A DNA stretch of 64,000 nt from Bog-756 sp963738545. Its GTDB lineage: Bacteria; Actinomycetota; Acidimicrobiia; Acidimicrobiales; RAAP-2. The DNA is taken from NCBI GenBank assembly GCA_963738545.1, contig CAVTXA010000008.1:930001-994000 (forward strand). The letters run 5' to 3'. Positions 8,384 through 16,217 of the stretch are shown here, in pieces. The translations under genes and the position numbers were made by a program. How positions within the stretch are numbered: the first letter of the stretch is position 1; each line of letters begins with the position of its first letter. The notes beneath the pieces are model-generated. The model ran no database searches, was not told the origin of the DNA, and saw only the letters and a list, made by a program, of their open reading frames with translations.

Positions 8384-9522
8384 CCCACCTGCTGGTCACC
8401 AACGACTTCCCGCCCAAGGTGGGGGGGATCCAGGCCTACCTGTGGGAGCTCTGGTCGCGCATGGACCCCGACTCCTTTGTGATCCTCACCGCCCGCTCGC
8501 ACCCCGACGCCCCGGCATTCGACCGGGCCCAGGCCGAACGCGGGATCCGCATCGAGCGGGTCCCGGGCCGCGTGTTGGCGCCCACCCCCGGTCTGGCCCG
8601 GCGGATCCGGGAGACCGCCCGGCGCGCCGGGGCCGGCCTCGTCGTACTCGACCCGGCGTTCCCCCTCGGCCTGATCGGACCGCGCCTCGGCCTCCCCTAT
8701 GCGGTGCTGCTCCACGGGGCCGAGGTGGCCATTCCCGGACGACTCCCGGTCACCCACCGGATGGTGTCCCACGTGCTCCGACACAGCGTGCTGGCCGTCT
8801 CGGCCGGTGGCTATCCGGCTCACGAGGCCGCCCGCACCCTCCGGCGGGGCGGCATGCCGCCCGTCCTGGAGATCCCACCCGGTGTCGACCTCCAGCGCTT
8901 CAGGCCCCTCACCGACGCCGAGCGGGCCGAGGCCCGGGCCGATCTCGGCCTGCCTGCGGAGGGCCCGCTGGTGGTGAGCGTCAGCAGGCTGGTGCCCCGC
9001 AAGGGTATGGACGTGCTCATCGACGCCGCCGTCCGGCTGCGGGCCGACTACCCCGACGTGGTGGTGGCCGTCGCCGGTCGCGGGCGGGATGCCGACCGCC
9101 TGGCCGGGAGGGTGGCCGAGTACTCGGCACCCGTGCACCTTCTCGGCGGAGTGTCCGATGCCGACCTGCCTCGGCTGGTCGGGGCGGCAGACGTGTTCGC
9201 CATGCTCTGTCGCAACCGGTGGCTGGGCCTCGAGCAGGAGGGCTTCGGCATCGTCTTCCTCGAGGCCGCGGCGGCCGGCGTGCCCCAGGTGGCCGGCCGG
9301 TCCGGGGGGGCCGGGGAGGCGGTCCAGGCCGGTGTCACCGGTTCGGTGGTCCGGCGCCCCACCGATGCCGGCGCTGCGGCCCGGGCCATCGGCGACCTGC
9401 TCGGCGATCAGGACCTGGCTCGGCGGATGGGGGCGGCGTCCCGGCGACGGGCCGAGGCATCCTTCGACTATGACAAACTCGCCCCTAGGCTGGCTGCGTC
9501 GCTGGCCGACGTGGAAGGCTGA
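8380..9522 (+). CDS. pimB: GT4 glycosyltransferase, PimB-like phosphatidylinositol alpha-mannosyltransferase
   Basis: The 380-residue protein is a GT-B fold GT4 enzyme. The N-terminus LLVTNDFPPKVGGIQAYL, the SRLVPRKGMDVLI hinge and the EGFGIVFLEAAAAGVP donor site closely match mycobacterial PimB', which adds the second mannose to phosphatidylinositol at the inner membrane face. The open frame extends upstream to 8290, but GTG 8380 overlaps the queG stop (GTGA) and starts right at the conserved N-terminus. An SRPBCC gene follows, as it does beside mycobacterial pimB, which strengthens the call. The exact acceptor is inferred. Confidence 0.75.
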   Translation: MTHLLVTNDFPPKVGGIQAYLWELWSRMDPDSFVILTARSHPDAPAFDRAQAERGIRIERVPGRVLAPTPGLARRIRETARRAGAGLVVLDPAFPLGLIGPRLGLPYAVLLHGAEVAIPGRLPVTHRMVSHVLRHSVLAVSAGGYPAHEAARTLRRGGMPPVLEIPPGVDLQRFRPLTDAERAEARADLGLPAEGPLVVSVSRLVPRKGMDVLIDAAVRLRADYPDVVVAVAGRGRDADRLAGRVAEYSAPVHLLGGVSDADLPRLVGAADVFAMLCRNRWLGLEQEGFGIVFLEAAAAGVPQVAGRSGGAGEAVQAGVTGSVVRRPTDAGAAARAIGDLLGDQDLARRMGAASRRRAEASFDYDKLAPRLAASLADVEG

Positions 9523-9578
9523 GGGACCGCCCGTCCGGGTTGCCCGGCCGGCAGACTGATCGAAGAGGAGGGCTGATC

Positions 9579-10022
9579 GTGGCCGAACAAGCCACCGAGC
9601 GCATGGTGGTGTCGGCCACGCCGACACGGTGCTTCGAGGTCAGCGCCGATATCGAGGCCTATCCCCAGTGGGCCTCGGACATCAAAGAGGTCACGGTCGA
9701 ATCCCGCGACGACCAGGGCCGTCCGGAGTTGGTCACCTTCCGGGCCGCGGCATTCGGCCGCAGCACCAGCTACACCCTGGCCTACGACTTCAGCGAGGCC
9801 CCCGGGGTGCTGTCCTGGGTGCAGACCCGTGGCGACATCACCTCCAAGCTCGACGGCCGCTACGTCTTCGCCGACGGCGGGGACGGACGCACCGAGGTCA
9901 CCTACCACCTCGAGGTGGAGATGAAGGTGCCGTTGCCCGGCTTCATCAAGATGCGGGCCCAGAGCCGGATCATGTCGATCGCCCTGCGGGAGCTGAAGGC
10001 CCGGGTCGAGTCGAAGGCGTGA
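9579..10022 (+). CDS. SRPBCC (polyketide cyclase/START-like) family protein
   Basis: This 147-residue protein has the SRPBCC lipid-binding fold, seen in the opening VVSATPTRCFEVSADIEAYP and the SYTLAYDF and VTYHLEVEMKVPLPG strands. It resembles the mycobacterial protein encoded next to pimB (Rv2185c type). GTG 9579 is preceded by GAGGAGG with 7 bases of spacing. The ligand is unknown; the neighbour suggests a role in phosphoinositide mannoside or lipid handling, which is inference. Confidence 0.75.
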   Translation: MAEQATERMVVSATPTRCFEVSADIEAYPQWASDIKEVTVESRDDQGRPELVTFRAAAFGRSTSYTLAYDFSEAPGVLSWVQTRGDITSKLDGRYVFADGGDGRTEVTYHLEVEMKVPLPGFIKMRAQSRIMSIALRELKARVESKA

Positions 10023-10068
10023 GGGTAGGTCCCCGGGCCGGTGCGTGGCGCACGGAACGGGGTAATCC

Positions 10069-10806
10069 ATGAAGGTGGGGATCACCCTTCCCCAGTTCCG
10101 TGACGAGTCCGACTCGGCCATCGCGGCGGCCCAGCGGGCCGAGGCGCTGGGCATCGACGCCGTGTTCTGCTTCGACCACCTCTGGCCCATGGGCCAGCCC
10201 GGGCGGCCCGCCATCTCGTCGGGCCCCCTGCTCGGGGCCCTGGCCGCCTCCACCTCCACCATCGCCGTGGGGACGTTGGTGGCCAGGATCGGGCTGCTGC
10301 CCGACGATGTGCTGGTGGCCGAGCTCGCCAGCCTGGCCGTGCTCAGCGGCGGGCGGGTCATCGCCGGCATGGGCACCGGCGACCACCTGAGCCGGGCCGA
10401 GAACGAGGCCTACGGCATCCCCTTCGAGGCGGCCTCCGAGCGGCGGGTGCGCCTGGCGGCGGTGGCCGCCGCCGTCCGGGACCTGGGCATACCCGTCTGG
10501 ATCGGGGGCGGCCTGCCCAAGACCGTGGAGCTGGCCCGGACCCTCTCGGTGGCGGTGAACCTCTGGGAGGGTGAGGTGCTGCGGGTGGCCGAGCTGTCCG
10601 CCACCGGTGTGGAGGTGACCTGGGGGGGACCGGTGGGGGACACGGTCGAGGAGGCCACCCGCCAGCTCAGTGACGTGGCCGGCGCCGGGGCCACCTGGGC
10701 CGTGTGTGCCTGGCCCGACTCACTCGACGTGGTCGCCGAGGCGGCCACCGCGGTCCGGAGGCTCGGGGACGGCCCCGGTGGCGCGACGGGGACGCTGGGC
10801 GCATGA
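10069..10806 (+). CDS. LLM-class (F420-dependent type) oxidoreductase, short form
   Basis: The 245-residue protein has the luciferase-like TIM-barrel start KVGITLPQF, the FDHLW motif and the conserved GTLVARIGLLPDDVLVAELA and GRVIAGMGTGD segments. These are typical of actinobacterial enzymes that use coenzyme F420 or FMN. Family members are usually 280-340 residues, so this one lacks part of the C-terminal region. The substrate is unknown. It follows the SRPBCC gene after 46 bases. Confidence 0.7.
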   Translation: MKVGITLPQFRDESDSAIAAAQRAEALGIDAVFCFDHLWPMGQPGRPAISSGPLLGALAASTSTIAVGTLVARIGLLPDDVLVAELASLAVLSGGRVIAGMGTGDHLSRAENEAYGIPFEAASERRVRLAAVAAAVRDLGIPVWIGGGLPKTVELARTLSVAVNLWEGEVLRVAELSATGVEVTWGGPVGDTVEEATRQLSDVAGAGATWAVCAWPDSLDVVAEAATAVRRLGDGPGGATGTLGA

Positions 10807-10855
10807 CGCGGCGTCCGGGACCGGCGGGGTGTCCCGCCCGGCCGGGCCCCGGCAG

Positions 10856-10861
10856 TAGCCT
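10856..10861 (+). promoter_or_regulatory. -10 element of a leaderless aminotransferase transcript
   Basis: TAGCCT lies 6 bases before ATG 10868. Confidence 0.5.
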
Positions 10862-10867
10862 TGGCCG

Positions 10868-12070
10868 ATGGAGTTCCGCCGGATCAACAGTCTTCCGCCC
10901 TATGTCTTCGCCACCATCAACGAGCTCCGGGACGCCGGCCGCCACAGCGGACGTGACGTCATCGACATGGGCTTCGGGAATCCCGACCTGCCCTCGCCCG
11001 ACGTGGCCGTGGAGAAGTTGGCCGAGGCCGGGCGCAACCCGCGCAACCACCGGTACTCGGCCAGCCGCGGCATCCCGAAGATCCGCCAGGCCATCACCGA
11101 CCTCTACCTGCGCAAGTTCGAGGTGGAGCTCGACCCCGACACCGAGGTCGTCACCACCATCGGGGCCAAGGAGGGCCTGAGCCACCTCATGTGGGTGCTG
11201 GTCGGCCCGGGGGACACCGCCCTCGTGCCCTCCCCCTCCTATCCGATCCACATCTACGCCCCGCTGTTCGCCGGCGCCGACGTGCGCCACGTCCGCCTCG
11301 ACGCGCCGGGGGCCGAGAACGGGGGCAGCCCCGGCGAGGCCTTCTTCGACAACCTCATGGAGGCGTGGGAGTCGGCATGGCCCAAGCCCCGGGTAGTGGT
11401 GCTCTCGTTCCCCCACAATCCCACCACCGAGTGCGTTGACCTGGCCTGGATGACCCGCCTGGTCGAGTTCGCCAAGGAGCGGGAGATCGTCCTGGTCCAC
11501 GACTTCGCCTACGCCGACATCGCCTTCGACGGGTACACGCCGCCGTCGATCCTGCAGGTTCCCGGGGCCAAGGATGTGGCCGTCGAGCTGTACACGCTGA
11601 CCAAGTCCTTCTCCATGGCCGGCTGGCGAGTGGGTTTCCTCGTGGGCAACGCCGCCATCGTCCAGGCGCTCACCAAGCTCAAGAGCTACCTGGACTATGG
11701 GACGTTCCAGCCCATCCAGATCGCCGCCATCGTGGCCATGAACGAGGCCCCCGACTACCCCAAGGTCATCAATGAGACCTACCAGGCGCGCCGTGACGCC
11801 CTCTGCGACGGGCTCAACCGGATCGGTTGGGAGATCACGCCACCGCGGGGCACCATGTTCGTGTGGGCCCCGATCCCCGAGCCCTACCGGGAGATGGGCT
11901 CGCTGGAGTTCTCCAAGTACCTGGTCACCGAGGCCGACGTGGCCACGTCACCGGGTGTGGGCTTCGGCCCCGGCGGGGACAACCATGTGCGGTTCGCCCT
12001 CATCGAGAACGAGCAGCGCATCGGCCAGGGAGTCCGCAGCCTGCGCAAGTCCCTGACCCGATTGCGCTGA
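10868..12070 (+). CDS. Class I/II PLP-dependent aminotransferase (AlaC/aspartate aminotransferase-like)
   Basis: This 400-residue fold-type I aminotransferase transfers amino groups between amino acids and 2-oxoacids in the cytoplasm. The PLP-binding lysine is Lys246 in YTLTKSFSMAGWR, the phosphate-binding SFPHNPT and the HDFAYAD segments are intact, and the C-terminal arginine in NHVRFALIEN binds the substrate carboxylate. Overall it is closest to the AlaC (glutamate-pyruvate) type. ATG 10868 follows a TAGCCT box by 6 bases. The end of the gene shows a duplicated 14-bp unit around the stop codon. Confidence 0.85.
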   Translation: MEFRRINSLPPYVFATINELRDAGRHSGRDVIDMGFGNPDLPSPDVAVEKLAEAGRNPRNHRYSASRGIPKIRQAITDLYLRKFEVELDPDTEVVTTIGAKEGLSHLMWVLVGPGDTALVPSPSYPIHIYAPLFAGADVRHVRLDAPGAENGGSPGEAFFDNLMEAWESAWPKPRVVVLSFPHNPTTECVDLAWMTRLVEFAKEREIVLVHDFAYADIAFDGYTPPSILQVPGAKDVAVELYTLTKSFSMAGWRVGFLVGNAAIVQALTKLKSYLDYGTFQPIQIAAIVAMNEAPDYPKVINETYQARRDALCDGLNRIGWEITPPRGTMFVWAPIPEPYREMGSLEFSKYLVTEADVATSPGVGFGPGGDNHVRFALIENEQRIGQGVRSLRKSLTRLR

Positions 12071-12125
12071 CCCGACTGCGCTGAACCGACGGGGCCGTCC
12101 GGCCCGGAGCCAGTTACGAGAGCCT

Positions 12126-12143
12126 CGGCCTCAGGGGAGGCCG
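12126..12143. terminator. Possible bidirectional terminator hairpin
   Basis: CGGCCTC and GAGGCCG form a 7-bp stem with a 4-base loop between the convergent aminotransferase and SMP-30 genes. It overlaps the last codons of the SMP-30 gene and has no clear U tract. Confidence 0.3.
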
Positions 12144-13027
12144 GCCCCGGCCACCGCGACCCGGGCCTGCTCGATGCGTCCGGTCCGGCTGACGCTCACC
12201 TCGGACTCGGTACTGGTCGGCGCCGTGACCAGGTAGAGGGTGCGGCGGTCGCCGCCCCCCAACATGCAGGCGAAGCAGTTCTGTGACGTGGTCACCCGAC
12301 TGACGATCGCCCCGCCCTCGGCCACCAAGATGCACTCCGAGGTCAGCGCGTTGGCCACCCACACCCGGCCGTCGGCGTCGAGGCAGATGCCGTCGGGAGC
12401 GCACCAGGACAGCGCGGCCCACTCCCGTCGACCCCTGAGCGACCCGTCATCCCCGATGGTGAAGGCGGTGAGCCGGCCGGCCAGGGTCTCGGCCACGATC
12501 AGGGTACGGCCGTCCGGGGTCACCACGGAACCGTTGGGGAACGAGAGGTCCTCGGCGGCACGATGGACCGATCCGTCGGGGTCCACCCGGATGAGCACGG
12601 TGGTCGGCGGCCCGGGCGGCTCGACCAGGGCGGCCAGGCCCCGCTCCTCGACGAAGTGGTCGAGGTCGAACCCGAAGTTGCCCACATAGGCCCGTCCGAT
12701 CCCGTCGACCACCATGTCGTTGCCGTAGAAGGAGGCCATCGGGTTGAGGTCGCCGTGGAGGACCAGGCGGCCGTCGTCCTCCCGGCGGACCACGGTGCGC
12801 GGCTTACGCGTCACCACCAGCAGGCGACCGTCGGGCAGCCACCCCAGTCCGGCCGGTTCGCCGGGCACCTCGAGCTCGACGCGGACGTCGCCGGACTCGC
12901 CGACCGACTGGACGGTGTTGTCGTAGAAGTCGACGAACCACAGTCGGCCCCCGTGCCAGCGGGGGCACTCGCCGAAGCGCAGGCCGTCGAGGAACGGCTC
13001 CGCCTCGATGGTCGTCGTCCCGGTCAC
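12131..13027 (-). CDS. SMP-30/gluconolactonase/LRE family protein
   Basis: The 298-residue product is a predicted six-bladed beta-propeller lactonase. It has the GECPRWHGGRLWFVD opening with the metal-binding glutamate, a WLPDGRLLVV blade, the NGSVVTPDGRTLIVAET segment and an APDGICLDADGRVWVA blade, all standard in SMP-30 proteins. The substrate lactone is unknown. The GTG at 13027 overlaps the stop of the upstream TetR gene (GTGA), so the two are probably translationally coupled. The longer open frame above 13027 is the antisense-like shadow of the TetR gene. Confidence 0.8.
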   Translation of the reverse strand: MTGTTTIEAEPFLDGLRFGECPRWHGGRLWFVDFYDNTVQSVGESGDVRVELEVPGEPAGLGWLPDGRLLVVTRKPRTVVRREDDGRLVLHGDLNPMASFYGNDMVVDGIGRAYVGNFGFDLDHFVEERGLAALVEPPGPPTTVLIRVDPDGSVHRAAEDLSFPNGSVVTPDGRTLIVAETLAGRLTAFTIGDDGSLRGRREWAALSWCAPDGICLDADGRVWVANALTSECILVAEGGAIVSRVTTSQNCFACMLGGGDRRTLYLVTAPTSTESEVSVSRTGRIEQARVAVAGAGLP

Positions 13028-13638
13028 GCGATGCGCCTGGCGGCCGACGGGTCGGCGGCCAGATATCCCTGTCGGCAGAAGGCGATGGCGGCCTCGGCCA
13101 CGCCGTCGGCGTCCTGCCCCCGCTCGAGGACGAGCTCCCGGGCCAGATGGGAGGTGACCCCCAAGATGGCCATGGTCAGGACCTCGGGGTCCTCCCCCCG
13201 GAGCAGGCCGGCGGTGATGCCCGCGCTCACGTGGGGCAGGGCGTCGGCCACCGTCTGGTCGTCGCCGTTCCGGATGATGGGGGCGAAGCGCTCCTCGGTG
13301 CGGGCGAACTCCATGAGGGCGTAGAGGTGGCGGTGGTCGGACAGCCACCGCAGCGAGGCCCGGATGCCCCACTCGATGCGCCGGGCCGGGTCGGGCTCGC
13401 CGGCGATGGCCTCACGCTGGGCCATGCGCATGGACTGGAGGGCGTCGACCAGGATCTCGCCGAAGAGCTCGTCCTTCGAGGTGAAGTACCAGTAGAAGAC
13501 GCCCTTGCCGACGCCGATGCCGTCGACCAGGCTGGTCACCGAGGTGGCGTGGTAGCCCTCGGCGGCGAATCGCCGTGCCGCCACCTCCATCAGCTCCTGT
13601 CGGCGACGGGCGCCCTTGGGTGTGAGACGGCGGACCAT
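13024..13638 (-). CDS. TetR-family transcriptional regulator
   Basis: The 204-residue repressor has an N-terminal helix-turn-helix of TetR type, with AARRFAAEGYHATSVTSLVD and GVGKGVFYWYFTSKDELF, followed by a helical ligand-binding domain. It is the first gene of a two-gene unit with the SMP-30 protein and may control it. ATG 13638 has GGAGG just upstream with short spacing and a TAGCGT box 9 bases from the start. The ligand is unknown. Confidence 0.8.
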   Translation of the reverse strand: MVRRLTPKGARRRQELMEVAARRFAAEGYHATSVTSLVDGIGVGKGVFYWYFTSKDELFGEILVDALQSMRMAQREAIAGEPDPARRIEWGIRASLRWLSDHRHLYALMEFARTEERFAPIIRNGDDQTVADALPHVSAGITAGLLRGEDPEVLTMAILGVTSHLARELVLERGQDADGVAEAAIAFCRQGYLAADPSAARRIA

Positions 13639-13673
13639 GGTCCTCCAACGCTAGGGGGCCGGGCGGAAGGGGG

Positions 13674-14528
13674 TCAACGCAGCCTCGCCGTCCGGGGCGT
13701 GACGATCTCAGCCCCGCCGAAGGAGGCCCGCATCCCGGTTGCCGACGACGAGAAGAGCGCCCGCTTGGGCAGGCCGAGGGAGCGGAGCTCCTCGGCCATG
13801 GGGTGCCGTCCGAGGACCAGGGAGGCGCCGCCCACGCGACCGGCCGTCCCCTCCGACGAGGTGGTCCACAAGGTCCGCCTCAGTACGCCGTCGGCGAAGG
13901 AGTAGCTCGGTGGGGCCTGGGCCGGGAGGTGGAGCCGCCCGCCCGCCGCCACGGTCAGGGTGAGCACGTGGACCCCGTCGTCCACCAGGCGGACCACGGT
14001 GCCCGTGCCGGCCGATCCTCGGCCCGCGGGCGATCCGGACGGAGCGGGCTCATCGATGTCGATGGTCGTGATCCACTTGGGGAAGCCCCAGATGTCGCGC
14101 CCGGCGGCACAGGTGAACGCCTGGTCGACGGGGAGCCGGTGGATGTAGGCACCGAGGGCCCCGGTGAAGAACTCCCGGGTCCGCTGGACGGCCGAGCCCA
14201 GTGGCGGGGCATCGTGGGGGCGGACCACGAAGCTCACCGCCACCTCGTGGTAGGGATCGAGGTCGGTGTCGTCGTAGCGGCACACGGCCAGGGCCACCAG
14301 CGCCCGGCCCGGGACCGGACCGGTGACCTCGAGGCCGGTGGGATCCACGATCCGCTGGGCGGCGGCCGCCGGCACCAGGTATTGGACCCCCCACTGGGCG
14401 GCCCGGCGCACCTCGACGGGGAGACCGATGGTGCGGCCGAGGACCGTCCACGAACCGGGTTCCCCGGCGGCCTCCTCGGTTGGTGGCACCGGCGTCTGCT
14501 GGGCGGAGGCGGTGGTCGGAGCGGCCAT
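13674..14528 (-). CDS. Acetoacetate decarboxylase family protein
   Basis: This 284-residue protein resembles the acetoacetate decarboxylase (ADC) superfamily. The segment GRDIWGFPKWITTIDID carries a GFPK motif near the place where ADC holds its Schiff-base lysine, and HEVAVSFVVRP and YIHRLPVDQ match family strands. The N-terminal 25 residues are low-complexity. Many ADC-like proteins are not decarboxylases, so the activity is uncertain. It is nearly back to back with the divergent acyltransferase gene, leaving almost no promoter space. Confidence 0.65.
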   Translation of the reverse strand: MAAPTTASAQQTPVPPTEEAAGEPGSWTVLGRTIGLPVEVRRAAQWGVQYLVPAAAAQRIVDPTGLEVTGPVPGRALVALAVCRYDDTDLDPYHEVAVSFVVRPHDAPPLGSAVQRTREFFTGALGAYIHRLPVDQAFTCAAGRDIWGFPKWITTIDIDEPAPSGSPAGRGSAGTGTVVRLVDDGVHVLTLTVAAGGRLHLPAQAPPSYSFADGVLRRTLWTTSSEGTAGRVGGASLVLGRHPMAEELRSLGLPKRALFSSSATGMRASFGGAEIVTPRTARLR

Positions 14529-14547
14529 GAGATGCAGTACATCACAC

Positions 14548-15279
14548 GTGGCGATACCGTGGCTCGTGGCCTACTGGATCCTGAAGGTCGTGCTGAGCCC
14601 GGTGTTCTTCCTCCTCTGGCGGGTCAAGGTGGAGGGAAGAGAGCACATACCGACGCACGGTCCTGCCGTGTTGGCGGCCAACCACCAGTCGTTCTGCGAC
14701 TCCTTCTTCCTCCCCCTGGTGTTGGGTCGCCGGGTGACCTACGTGGCCAAGGCGGAGTACTTCGACAGCTGGAAGACGGCGTGGTTCTTCCGGGCCGCCG
14801 GCCAGATCCCCATGAACCGGAGCGGCGGCGACGCCTCCCAGCGGGCACTGGACACGGCCACCAAGGTGCTCGACGCCGGCCATCTCCTCGGCATCTATCC
14901 CGAGGGAACCCGGGCCCCGGATCTGCGCCTCCACAAAGGACATACCGGCGTGGCCCGCCTGTCGTTGCGGTGCGACGTGCCCATCATCCCGGTGGGGATC
15001 GTCGGGACCAGGGCCGTGCAGCCCCCCGGCAGCAACGTGATGCGCCCCTTCCACGCCGTGACCATCCGGTTCGGCCCGCCGGTGACCTATCTCCACGCCG
15101 GCCAGACCATCACGACGGGACAGTGCGACGACCCGGCGGCCGACGGCGCCGATCCGTCGACCCGGGAACTGGACCAGGTGGAGCTCCGGTGTCTCACCGA
15201 CTCGCTGATGGAAGCCATCGCCCGGCTCTCGGGCCAGGAGTATGTGGACCGGTACGCCAGTCGGGCGGCGGCCGGCTGA
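14548..15279 (+). CDS. 1-acyl-sn-glycerol-3-phosphate acyltransferase family protein (PlsC-like)
   Basis: The 243-residue membrane-associated acyltransferase shows the catalytic HX4D motif in NHQSFCDSFF, the IPMNRSGGD block and the acceptor-binding YPEGTRA motif. It should transfer an acyl chain to lysophosphatidic acid or a related lipid. An N-terminal hydrophobic segment, WLVAYWILKVVLSPVFFLLW, anchors it. The start is ambiguous: ATG 14527, GTG 14548 and GTG 14566 are in frame, and a TACCGT box lies 5 bases before 14566. The first of these overlaps the divergent ADC-like start. Confidence 0.8.
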   Translation: MAIPWLVAYWILKVVLSPVFFLLWRVKVEGREHIPTHGPAVLAANHQSFCDSFFLPLVLGRRVTYVAKAEYFDSWKTAWFFRAAGQIPMNRSGGDASQRALDTATKVLDAGHLLGIYPEGTRAPDLRLHKGHTGVARLSLRCDVPIIPVGIVGTRAVQPPGSNVMRPFHAVTIRFGPPVTYLHAGQTITTGQCDDPAADGADPSTRELDQVELRCLTDSLMEAIARLSGQEYVDRYASRAAAG

Positions 15280-15433
15280 GCCGCCGTCCCGGACGGTGGT
15301 CGGCTCCGGCCCCGGCAGGTGGGTGGCGGCACGACCGGACCGCCGGCGCCTTCGGTATCGGTGGCGGGGATGACCTCGATCAGCACACCCGATGTCGTAA
15401 TCAGCCGGAAACAGTGTGTACACAGAGTCGGCC

Positions 15434-15439
15434 TAGCCT
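15434..15439 (+). promoter_or_regulatory. -10 element of a leaderless ACT-protein transcript, with TGTGTACACA palindrome upstream
   Basis: TAGCCT lies 6 bases before GTG 15446. The perfect 10-bp palindrome TGTGTACACA at 15415-15424 sits just upstream and could be an operator. Confidence 0.45.
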
Positions 15440-15445
15440 GAGGGC

Positions 15446-16081
15446 GTGTTCAACTACCTGATCAGGGTGCAGCTTCCCGATCGACCGGGTGCCCTCGGCG
15501 CCGTGGCCAGCCGGATCGGCTCCGTCGGCGGGGACGTGGTCTCCATCGAGATCCTCCAGCGCGACGACGGCATGGTGGTCGACGAGCTGGGTGTGGGCCT
15601 GGCCGGCGATCACCTGATCGACCTGCTCCGCGACGAGATCCTCGAGGTGGACGGGGTGGTCATCGAGTCGGTCCGACCCGTCGACGGAGCCCTGCCCGAC
15701 CGTCACACCGAGCTCCTCGAGGTGGCCACCGAGCTGTTCAAGCAGCCCTCGGCGGCCGGACTGCTCGAACACCTGACCGGCAGGGTGCGTCGCAGTCTGG
15801 CGGCCACGTTCGCCGCTGTGCTCGACACCGACGCCTGGCAGGTGACCGCGTCCCAAGGGGAGCTGCCCCCACCCGAGGAGCTCACCGCCATGGCCCTCCA
15901 GGGCATGAGCCCCCCTCCGGACGCCATGGCCGTGAACGGTGCCGTGGCCACGGCCACCCTGGTCTCGGCCGATCTGATCCTGGTGGTCGGACGGAGCGAT
16001 CCGATCCTCCGCGACCGCGAACGCCAGTGGATCTCGATCATGGCCGAGCTAGCCGACCACGGATGGCAGGAGCTCGCCTGA
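15446..16081 (+). CDS. ACT-domain protein
   Basis: The 211-residue protein begins with an ACT domain (LIRVQLPDRPGALGAVASRI, about residues 4-75), a fold that binds amino acids as a sensor. The remainder, about residues 90-211, looks like a small alpha/beta sensory domain but I cannot assign it. No catalytic domain is present, so a regulatory role is likely. The GTG start is supported by a TAGCCT box 6 bases upstream. Confidence 0.65.
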   Translation: MFNYLIRVQLPDRPGALGAVASRIGSVGGDVVSIEILQRDDGMVVDELGVGLAGDHLIDLLRDEILEVDGVVIESVRPVDGALPDRHTELLEVATELFKQPSAAGLLEHLTGRVRRSLAATFAAVLDTDAWQVTASQGELPPPEELTAMALQGMSPPPDAMAVNGAVATATLVSADLILVVGRSDPILRDRERQWISIMAELADHGWQELA

Positions 16082-16217
16082 GAGCAGGGACCAGCCGGAG
16101 AGCACGACTCGGCCCGAGCCGACGTGCCCATGGGCGTGGACGATCGGCGCCGCTTCCCGGAGCCGGCCCTGTCCTTCTGGTGGCAGGCGTCCAGTGGCGT
16201 CCGCCAGCCTCCCGGCG

